Positions 1 through 4,229 of a stretch of DNA of 11,769 nt are shown one piece after another. Under the pieces are notes generated by a model that ran no database searches, was not told the origin of the DNA, and was given only the letters and a program-made list of their open reading frames with translations. The DNA is from Deinococcus roseus (GTDB lineage Bacteria; Deinococcota; Deinococci; Deinococcales; Deinococcaceae). The DNA lies in NCBI RefSeq assembly GCF_014646895.1, contig NZ_BMOD01000052.1:1-11769 (forward strand). Reading direction: 5' to 3'. A program made the position numbers and the translations under genes. Each line of letters begins with the position of its first letter. Positions within the stretch are counted from its first letter, which is position 1.

Positions 1-188
1 ACGGTGTTCCAGTAATGAATGTTGGCATTTCCCCAGGCGGTGGGTTTCTTGTAGTACACCTGCAGGTTCCCGTTCGCCTGCGTCTGGATGTTGGCCGGGG
101 CTTTTTGCTGTGGGGTGACCGTCTGGGTGGCGCAGGAACTGAGGGCCAGCAAGAGGGTCAGGTAAAGGGTGGATTTGTGGTGACTCAA
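1..188 (-). CDS. Secreted lipoprotein, 5' end only, probable starch-binding module
   Basis: The minus-strand frame starts at a TTG codon (188-186) and runs off the left edge of the window after 62 codons. A good Shine-Dalgarno (AAAGGA) lies six bases upstream and no ATG is available, so TTG is the likely start. The first residues are a short basic stretch, a leucine-rich hydrophobic core (LYLTLLLAL) and a lipobox LSSC, which indicates a signal-peptidase II lipoprotein anchored outside the cytoplasmic membrane. After a Gln/Thr-rich linker comes LQVYYKKPTAWGNANIHYW, which closely resembles the start of starch-binding modules (CBM25/26 type) found in secreted amylases. The protein is therefore probably an extracellular alpha-glucan hydrolase or binding protein, but the catalytic part lies outside the window. 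A strong promoter and LacI-like palindromes lie upstream. The lipoprotein call is firm; the starch-binding call is from pattern memory. Confidence 0.72.
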   Translation of the reverse strand, partial: MSHHKSTLYLTLLLALSSCATQTVTPQQKAPANIQTQANGNLQVYYKKPTAWGNANIHYWNT

Positions 189-271
189 GAGAATCCTTTC
201 GAAGGTGAAGACGGCAGCACCACCCTGAGGGTGATCTGCGTGCAGCAGTGTTGTTTTGGGTTTACTTTCTG

Positions 272-300
272 ATTAAAGTCTGTTGCACACCCATTGTCAA
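272..300 (-). promoter_or_regulatory. Sigma-70-type promoter of the lipoprotein gene
   Basis: On the minus strand there is an exact TTGACA (300-295), a 17-base spacer and TTTAAT (277-272, five of six matches to TATAAT). The predicted start of transcription is near 265, leaving an untranslated leader of about 77 bases before the TTG start codon at 188. Confidence 0.75.
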
Positions 301-324
301 CCGTTTCGTGGAATCGTTTCCGCG
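300..324 (-). promoter_or_regulatory. Candidate LacI-family operator pair upstream of the lipoprotein promoter
   Basis: Positions 307-324 form an 18-bp palindrome centred on CG, with only two mismatched pairs; its core is GGAAACGATTCC on the minus strand. A second, weaker box (AAACGGTT) is centred 13 bp downstream and abuts the -35 element. Central-CG palindromes of this kind are typical of LacI/MalR/CcpA-type regulators of carbohydrate genes, which would suit a starch-related lipoprotein. No regulator gene is present in the window. Confidence 0.45.
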
Positions 325-520
325 AAGGGGTGCCCTTCCAAAATCTCCTCATCTTCCTCATTTGTGGGGTTGTTTTCTTTGCCTTCTGGCCTTTTTCTGG
401 ATGGCTGTCGCTGCAGCAGGGTTGCTGTCCTCTGCAAACAAAAGCCAGAACCGCAGATTGCCCTGCACCGTTTCCCGGATGTCATAAATTGTTAAAGATT
501 GTTTTGTTTGAGATGGCCTG
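301..520. other. Intergenic stretch without a convincing gene
   Basis: Apart from the operator-like palindrome at its left end, this relatively AT-rich stretch shows no frame with a ribosome binding site and recognisable protein features. Positions 501-509 (GTTTTGTTT) are an exact inverted copy of 525-533 at the edge of the transposon remnant and can form a hairpin. Confidence 0.5.
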
Positions 521-544
521 CCCTAAACAAAACCCTAAACAAAC
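521..544. repeat. 12-bp tandem repeat at the outer edge of the IS982-like remnant
   Basis: CCCTAAACAAAA (521-532) is followed directly by CCCTAAACAAAC (533-544), identical except for the last base. It lies just outside the transposase stop codon and may belong to the terminal inverted repeat of the element or to a duplication made on insertion. The other end of the element is missing, so this cannot be resolved here. Confidence 0.5.
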
Positions 545-555
545 GTCAGTTCGGG

Positions 556-765
556 TTAAGCAGCGACCAGACCTTCCCTGTGAATGGGCAGGGAAGGTTT
601 TTTGGGCTGGTGGCTGTTCGCAATCAGGCCACACAGCAGGTTCACCACAAAGTTCTGCGGACTGCGGTGCCTGGAGTGCTCAATCTGGGAAATATTCTTG
701 AGCTGATCAATGATGGTTTCGATGATTGCCCGTTGCCTTAGGAATAGCTGGTCTTCGTACAGCAT
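556..765 (-). pseudogene. IS982-family transposase, C-terminal fragment
   Basis: The frame encodes about 69 residues ending at TAA (558-556). It contains RQRAIIETIIDQLKNISQIE, HSRHRS, NFVVNLLCGLIA and HQPKKPSL, a string I recognise as the conserved C-terminus of IS982-family DDE transposases, including the region with the last catalytic Glu (IIETI). The ATG at 765 is probably not a real start; homology begins abruptly at about that point, where the upstream sequence becomes an IS3 orfB. The two earlier catalytic Asp residues are missing, so the fragment cannot be active. Its final codons overlap a hairpin that works as a terminator on the opposite strand. Confidence 0.8.
571..603 (+). terminator. 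Rho-independent terminator (plus strand) inside the IS982 fragment
   Basis: ACCTTCCCTG (571-580) and CAGGGAAGGT (589-598) form a perfect 10-bp stem with an 8-base loop, and the plus strand continues with six T residues (598-603). It would stop transcription running left to right into the element, antisense to the transposase. Confidence 0.75.
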
Positions 766-766
766 G

Positions 767-907
767 GGCTTTGTCGCTCACCAGGACATTTCTGGCGGTA
801 CTTCAGCACACTGCGGCTGGTGTGCAAAAGTCCGCTGGCCTGCCGCTCACTGACTCCACCGTCCTGAAGATCCCTGGCTGCTTCTCGCTTCTGGAACGGG
901 TTCAGTA
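767..907 (-). pseudogene. IS3-family orfB, N-terminal fragment
   Basis: In the -1 frame relative to orfA the sequence reads KREAARDLQDGGVSERQASG, then LLHTSRSVLKYRQK, matching the N-terminal helix-turn-helix-like part of IS3-family OrfB proteins (the usual form is a SERRACGLL motif followed by SR..LRYR). It has no start codon of its own. Expression would need -1 frameshifting on AAAAAAG (914-908), as is known for this family. The reading frame breaks off near 767 at the junction with the IS982 fragment, before any catalytic residue. Confidence 0.72.
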
Positions 908-1246
908 CTTTTTTCGGATCACCGTCTTCATGGCATCATTTTCCATTTGCAGCTTGCCAACCATCTTCAGCAGCTTTTCGTTCTCCTTGAGGCGCTTTTG
1001 GTCTGGGGTGGTGCCCGTATATTTTTGCTTCCATCTGTAGAAGGTGGCCTGTCTTGGGCAGAACGGCACCCAGAAGGGGGCCTGCGCGCTGGTGAATGCT
1101 GTGCTGGCGGCACAGGTCAGCCACTGAGGTTTCACCCTTCTGGGCTTCTTGCAGGATGTCCAGGATTTGTTGTTCGGTAAAGCGCCCAGCACCGACGGGG
1201 CCGTCCCCGAGGTGCGTAGTCAGGGCAAGAAGCGGGACTTTTTCAT
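902..1246 (-). pseudogene. IS3-family orfA (helix-turn-helix protein), frame-disrupted
   Basis: ATG at 1246, behind a strong GGAGG, begins MKKSRF. After about 50 extra bases the family pattern resumes as TEQQILDILQEAQKGETSVA and DLCRQHSI, the usual helix-turn-helix of IS3 OrfA. It is interrupted again, then resumes in another frame as ATFYRWKQKY, followed by KRLKENEKLLKMVGKLQMEN and a leucine-zipper-like end at a TGA (904-902). The first interruption is flanked by CGCTT on both sides. The second contains a 13-base near-repeat (CAGGCC.CCTTCT, one mismatch) spaced 33 bp apart, plus a frameshift. Neither interruption belongs to the family, so the gene is dead, although the AAAAAAG slip site at its end is intact. 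Confidence 0.75.
908..914 (-). promoter_or_regulatory. A6G slippery heptamer for -1 frameshifting (IS3 orfA to orfB)
   Basis: The minus strand reads AAAAAAG in the phase A AAA AAG, four codons before the orfA stop. A slip back by one base leads directly into the frame with OrfB similarity. This is the established frameshift signal of many IS3-family elements. Confidence 0.7.
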
Positions 1247-1314
1247 GTTCTATCCTCCATGGTGAAGGCCGAACACTCGATTTTCTACTGGACCACTTTT
1301 CCGGGGGCATACCA

Positions 1315-1613
1315 AACACGATTGTTCTGGCTCGGTGTGAAGGCTGCAGTGTCTTCATGATGGAGTTTTGCTGATTCTCTGGTACTTTACAATGGATTGG
1401 CAAGACACCCCTTGCTGACGCTTTTCCTGAATTTTGCTTTAGTGGAATGATCTCTGAATTCGCCAACAGAGTCCGTCCCATTTCCACCAAAGGTTACCAT
1501 CCTTACCCCCTGTACTTCAGGACAGGGGCCTACCCTGAAGGCACACGGTGCAGGAAGCCTCCCCTCTGGACTTCCTTCCCATCTCCTGACAGAGGAAAAA
1601 TTCAAGGAGCCCC
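1315..1613. other. Intergenic stretch with one hairpin
   Basis: No protein frame with recognisable features was found in these 300 bases. CCCCTGT (1507-1513) and ACAGGGG (1522-1528) form a perfect 7-bp stem with an 8-base loop; no T-run follows, so a terminator role is doubtful. The right end holds the AAGGAG ribosome binding site of the next gene. Confidence 0.45.
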
Positions 1614-1979
1614 ATGCCCACCCAACCTCGCGTTTTGATTGTGGAACATGACCCGGCACTGCTGCACCTGTTCAGTCTTGCCATCTAGGAGCTGTACCAC
1701 ACCGACACTGCCCAGGATTTCAAGGCAGCTGAACACCTGATTTCCACCCAGATGTTTGATCTGGTGGTGCTGGATTCAGCATTGCCTGAGGGAAAAGGGG
1801 CCCATTTGATGGCCCTGGTGCACCAGCACGCCCCAGAAGCCGCCATCGTGCGGGTGTCTGCCCTGACCGACTTGCAGTTGATCCGCAACCTGCTTTTCAG
1901 GGGACCTGCTGAGCACAGCAACCGGCCTTTTGACCTGATGGCGTTCTACAAGCGCATCAACCATCACCTGGCTGCCTGA
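1614..1979 (+). pseudogene. Response-regulator receiver domain with an in-frame stop
   Basis: ATG at 1614 follows AAGGAG four bases upstream. The reading begins PRVLIVEHDPALLHLF, the first strand and acidic pocket of a receiver (REC) domain. After 24 codons a TAG (1686-1688) interrupts, and the same frame continues to TGA at 1979. The remainder includes FDLVVLDSALPEGKG, with the expected phosphoacceptor Asp before S.LPEG.G, then VSALTD in the position of the conserved Ser/Thr. Near the end NRPFDL replaces the usual K-P-F, so the conserved Lys is Arg. At about 121 residues it would be a single-domain regulator without a DNA-binding part. The stop looks like a single base change, perhaps from CAG. 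A partner for the kinase at 4226 is conceivable but unproven. If the TAG is a sequencing error, this is an intact CheY-like protein. Confidence 0.78.
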
Positions 1980-1997
1980 CATGCCCCCAAACCTTTT

Positions 1998-2028
1998 CTG
2001 AAGGGTTCGCACTGGCTGAACCTTTCAG
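1998..2028 (+). terminator. Hairpin after the receiver-domain gene, possible terminator
   Basis: CTGAAGGGTTC (1998-2008) pairs with GAACCTTTCAG (2018-2028) over 11 bp with one G-T wobble and a 9-base loop, starting 19 bases after the receiver-domain stop. Only a poor T-rich stretch follows, so intrinsic termination is possible but weak. Confidence 0.4.
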
Positions 2029-2058
2029 GGCTTCATTTCACCTGCAAGGAGTTCCATC

Positions 2059-2349
2059 ATGCGAAAACCCAAAAATCCACAAACCGAACGGCACCAGCAG
2101 GTCAAAAAGAACCTGTCGCTGATTCCCCCATGGATCAGCACCCAGCCCTCTTCCTTGACCAGCCAGGAACCGGGGGTTGGCCTTTATGACCGCCCTCCTT
2201 TTGCTCCTCAGGTTCAATGCGAAGCAGGCCAGCTTGCAGGAGAAAACATCCACTTCACGCTGGCCACCCCACCCCCTGAAGGCCCAAAAACCAACTGGAT
2301 CTCCCGACTGAAGACACAAATGAAGGTGCAACATGAAAAACAACACTGA
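2059..2349 (+). CDS. Hypothetical 96-residue protein overlapping the DoxX gene
   Basis: I do not recognise this protein. ATG at 2059 has an AAGGAG ribosome binding site, and codon choice resembles the neighbouring DoxX gene. The product is hydrophilic, with a basic N-terminus (MRKPKNPQTERHQQVKKN), a proline-rich middle, a single Cys and a basic, Gln/His-rich tail (MKVQHEKQH). There is no signal peptide and no transmembrane segment, so it is probably cytoplasmic. Its last 17 bases overlap the start of the DoxX gene in another frame, which implies translational coupling and perhaps a shared role. It follows a hairpin, so it may head its own transcription unit. No function is assigned. Confidence 0.62.
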   Translation: MRKPKNPQTERHQQVKKNLSLIPPWISTQPSSLTSQEPGVGLYDRPPFAPQVQCEAGQLAGENIHFTLATPPPEGPKTNWISRLKTQMKVQHEKQH

Positions 2350-2929
2350 CACCCTGACCCAGATTCCTGAACCCTCCCTCTCCCGTTTTCTCTTCGCCGA
2401 CACCCGCATGAACATCTTCTGGACCCTGCTGCGTGTCTGGCTTGGCTGGACCTGGCTCACCGCGGGCTGGGGCAAGCTCACCAACCCCGCCGGTGTGTGG
2501 GTCGGAGACAAAGCCGGGACCGCCCTCACCGGCTTCCTGCAGGGAGCGCTGACCAAAACCGACGGGGACCACCCAGAGGTTTCCGGCTGGTACGCCTCGT
2601 TCATCCAAAATGTTGCCCTGCCCAACGCCACCTTTTTTTCCTTCATGGTGGCTTACGGTGAACTCTTCGTCGGAACTGCATTGATCCTGGGCCTGTTCAC
2701 CGGAATCGCAGCGTTTTTTGGCGGGGTGATGAATGCCAACTTCCTGTTCGCCGGGACGCTGTCCACCAACCCCCTCTTGCTGATTGCTGCAGTCGGCCTG
2801 ATGCTGGCCTGGCGGGTGGCTGGACAGTGGGGCCTCGACCGAATCCTGCTGCCCCTGATCGGTGTTCCTGGAGCCCCTGGCAAGCTCTTTGAACCTCCAG
2901 CCTCCAAACCCAAAACTCCTGCGGTTTAA
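2333..2929 (+). CDS. DoxX/DoxD family integral membrane protein
   Basis: The 198-residue product has about four membrane segments (roughly residues 28-46, 101-121, 122-142 and 146-164). It carries family-typical stretches such as RVWLGWTWLTAGWGKLTNP, WYASFIQNVALPNATFFS, GELFVGTALILGLFTGIAAF and LSTNPLLLIAA, ending near GLDRILLP. This matches the DoxX superfamily in the form related to the thiosulfate:quinone oxidoreductase DoxD subunit. Members sit in the cytoplasmic membrane and are linked to quinone or thiol redox chemistry, but their exact role is often unknown. No DoxA-like partner is present, so thiosulfate oxidation is not claimed. ATG 2333 lies inside the end of the upstream 96-residue gene, with GAAGG eight bases before it. 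The gene appears intact. Confidence 0.88.
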   Translation: MKNNTDTLTQIPEPSLSRFLFADTRMNIFWTLLRVWLGWTWLTAGWGKLTNPAGVWVGDKAGTALTGFLQGALTKTDGDHPEVSGWYASFIQNVALPNATFFSFMVAYGELFVGTALILGLFTGIAAFFGGVMNANFLFAGTLSTNPLLLIAAVGLMLAWRVAGQWGLDRILLPLIGVPGAPGKLFEPPASKPKTPAV

Positions 2930-2996
2930 CCTTTTCAATCCTCCTGACATGCTGGCAGAAGTGGGTCAACGGCTCACCTCTGCTGCAAGGAGCGAC

Positions 2997-3365
2997 ATGA
3001 AGCACATGCTGGTTTTCAAGCATTTTTCGCTGTGTTCGGAAAAAGCACTGGACGCTGCAGACCGACCGGACCATTTGGTCCGGTCGGTCTCATTGCCCCA
3101 GGCCCTCTGGAACTGGACCCTTGAAAACCCGGTGCTGCTGGCATTGACGGGGCTGCTTGCAGGTGCACTTTTGCGCTTTGGGGCTGGTCTGCCTGATTCT
3201 GGCGACCTGGTGTGGCTGCTCACCCTTCTGGTGGGTGGCCTGCCTGTGGTGTACCGAACCGTGCGGGGGATGCTGCAGGGCAACTTTGCATCTGATGGGG
3301 TGGCCATGCTGGCCATTGTGGTGGCGGTGGGCATGAACCCGTCGTTTGCAGGACTGGTCATTTCC
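2997..3365 (+). pseudogene. Heavy-metal P-type ATPase, N-terminal stub
   Basis: ATG at 2997 follows AAGGAG by four bases. After about 35 unrecognised residues the frame encodes two hydrophobic segments, with LLALTGLLAGALLRFGAG and DLVWLLTLLVGGLPVVYR, then TVRGMLQGNFASDGVAMLAI and VVAVGMNPSFAGLVIS. This is the first membrane hairpin and the start of the second in P1B heavy-metal ATPases; a full protein of this kind has 600 or more residues. Similarity stops at about 3365. The frame stays open to 3590 but encodes nothing family-like, and the CPC, DKTGT and GDGIND motifs are absent. There is no N-terminal metal-binding domain, so this is not a copy of the ATPase gene at 8875. A perfect palindrome at 3059-3090 lies inside the unrecognised N-terminal part, so the original start may have been further downstream. 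Confidence 0.75.
3059..3090. repeat. Perfect 32-bp palindrome (15-bp arms, TT centre)
   Basis: AGACCGACCGGACCA (3059-3073) and TGGTCCGGTCGGTCT (3076-3090) are exact reverse complements separated by two T residues. The GACCGACCGG core resembles operators of some TetR-family repressors. A cruciform or transcript hairpin is also possible, but no T-run follows for termination. No TetR gene is present in the window. Confidence 0.7.
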
Positions 3366-3370
3366 AATTT

Positions 3371-3800
3371 TCATGGTTCACCCTTTCTGCCGGGGAGAAA
3401 CCCTGCCCGGTTCACCAGCCCATGGTGTCAGCACAGGGTGACCAAAACATTGCCAGCATTGACCAGAGCAGACGTCTCTGTTTGCCACAGGCCATGGAAA
3501 ATGTTGCTTTTGCCTTGCCCAACAGCAAAAACAGACAGCAAAAGAAAGCAGGTTGTCAGAGAACCCAGGCACCTCATGTGCAGAACCTGACCTCTTCAAC
3601 AGTGCACAGAGATGAACGGACCAGAATGCCACCCTCGAACGTACATCTTTGCCTGATTGTCATTTGTCTGCTCAAATGGGTGACCTTGTGAAATTCACTC
3701 CAGGACCAAAGAGACAAGGGGTGTTGGTAACTGGGTGGTAACACCTGAGGATGATGCTGTGAGTGATTCACCCTTTGTGGGGTTTGCCCGTCATGGAATC
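3371..3800. other. Stretch without a recognisable gene between two truncated genes
   Basis: No frame here has both a ribosome binding site and family features. GGTTCACC occurs twice near the left end (from 3375 and from 3410). TTCACCCTTT occurs at 3377-3386 and again at 3767-3776, close to the two ends of the stretch, which could mark an inserted or rearranged segment; a 10-bp match may also be chance. Confidence 0.4.
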
Positions 3801-3817
3801 AGAAAGAGGTGGCTGGG

Positions 3818-4057
3818 ATGCCGTTCCAGAACCGCACGGAAGCAGGAGAGCAACTCATCACACGCCTGCAGCGAGACTTTCACCTCGAACATTCAGCCCC
3901 TGACAAGGTGGTGGTGGCCATTCCCAGAGGTGGGGTGCTGGTGGCCCGTTCAGTGGCCTGTGCTTTGAGGTTGCCGCTTGATGTGCTGCTGGTGCACAGA
4001 TTGAACGTGCGGGGCCTCGGGCAACTTGAGTCTGGCAAGGTGTGTTGCAGGTGCTGA
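3818..4057 (+). pseudogene. Phosphoribosyltransferase-family protein, N-terminal stub
   Basis: ATG 3818 lies eight bases after AAAGAGG; a GTG at 3809 is an alternative start. The product begins MPFQNRTEAGEQLITRLQRD and continues DKVVVAIPRGGVLVARSVAC then LPLDVLLVHRLNVRG. This is the N-terminal pattern of the predicted phosphoribosyltransferases of the COG1926 kind (usual form: FRDR..AG, then VLALPRGGVPVA, then LDVLVVRKLG). Those proteins are typically over 200 residues; this one ends after 79 and lacks the PRPP-binding loop expected further on. In the conserved R-K-L stretch the Lys is changed (VHRL), and the last dozen residues look unrelated, so the gene is broken at about 4030. Its substrate is unknown even for intact members. 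Confidence 0.68.
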
Positions 4058-4187
4058 ACAGGGCATGCTGGGGCCAACCGGGAACACATTCGCACACTGG
4101 CGCTGTTCCTTTCCTTTTGCTGACCAAATGGAATGAACCACCTGTGCTGCACAGGGTCAGATGGGCTTTGCTCTTCAAGGAGACACC

Positions 4188-4229
4188 ATGATCCCTTTTC
4201 CAGCCCCTTCCCACATCGGGGAGCCATGA
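4188..4229 (+). CDS. 13-codon leader ORF overlapping the histidine kinase start
   Basis: ATG 4188 has a strong AAGGAG seven bases upstream, better than the site before the kinase. It encodes MIPFPAPSHIGEP and stops at TGA 4227-4229, which overlaps the ATGATG start of the kinase. The arrangement fits a leader peptide that delivers ribosomes to the kinase gene by translational coupling. It could instead be the remnant of an older kinase start lost by frameshift. Nothing is known of such a peptide. Confidence 0.4.
   Translation: MIPFPAPSHIGEP

Larger units (their letters stand above)
521..767 (-). mobile_element. IS982-type insertion sequence remnant (3' end only)
   Basis: This is the last quarter of an IS982-family element, comprising the C-terminus of its DDE transposase and an adjacent repeat-containing terminus. 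It is joined near 766 to the interior of an IS3-type element read in the same direction, so its 5' part is lost. The outer boundary at about 521 is an estimate based on the tandem repeat. Confidence 0.6.
767..1314 (-). mobile_element. IS3-type insertion sequence remnant (left end, orfA and start of orfB)
   Basis: Reading on the minus strand, the remnant begins near 1314 with a terminus beginning TGGTATGCCCCCGG and continuing AAAAGTGGTCC, typical of IS3-family ends that start with TG. Then follow orfA with its own ribosome binding site, an AAAAAAG slippery heptamer and the first part of orfB. The element stops near 767, where an IS982 fragment takes over; the DDE catalytic part of orfB and the right end are missing. 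The subgroup (IS51- or IS2-like) cannot be settled by eye. Confidence 0.75.

Noticed and set aside
936..1490. 184-codon minus-strand frame read as one protein
   Set aside because: It merges sequence outside the IS end with part of orfA in the frame opened by the 50-bp insert; the authentic start is ATG 1246 with GGAGG upstream.
2255..2950. Minus-strand frame of 231 codons opposite the DoxX gene
   Set aside because: It is a shadow of the DoxX protein, with Gly/Gln/Glu-rich reversed-codon composition and no recognisable feature.
2862..3590. 242-codon frame spanning the ATPase stub as one gene
   Set aside because: It begins inside the end of the DoxX gene and continues into unrelated sequence after 3365; only 2997-3365 carries a good start and family similarity.
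3721..3745. GGTAAC direct repeats and a partial GTGTT/AACAC dyad as an operator
   Set aside because: The arms are only five bases, no promoter hexamers are placed sensibly, and the downstream gene is a stub.
4133..4225. Earlier in-frame start for the histidine kinase
   Set aside because: The 31 extra residues resemble no kinase N-terminus, and better ribosome binding signals lie at 4188 (leader) and 4226/4229.
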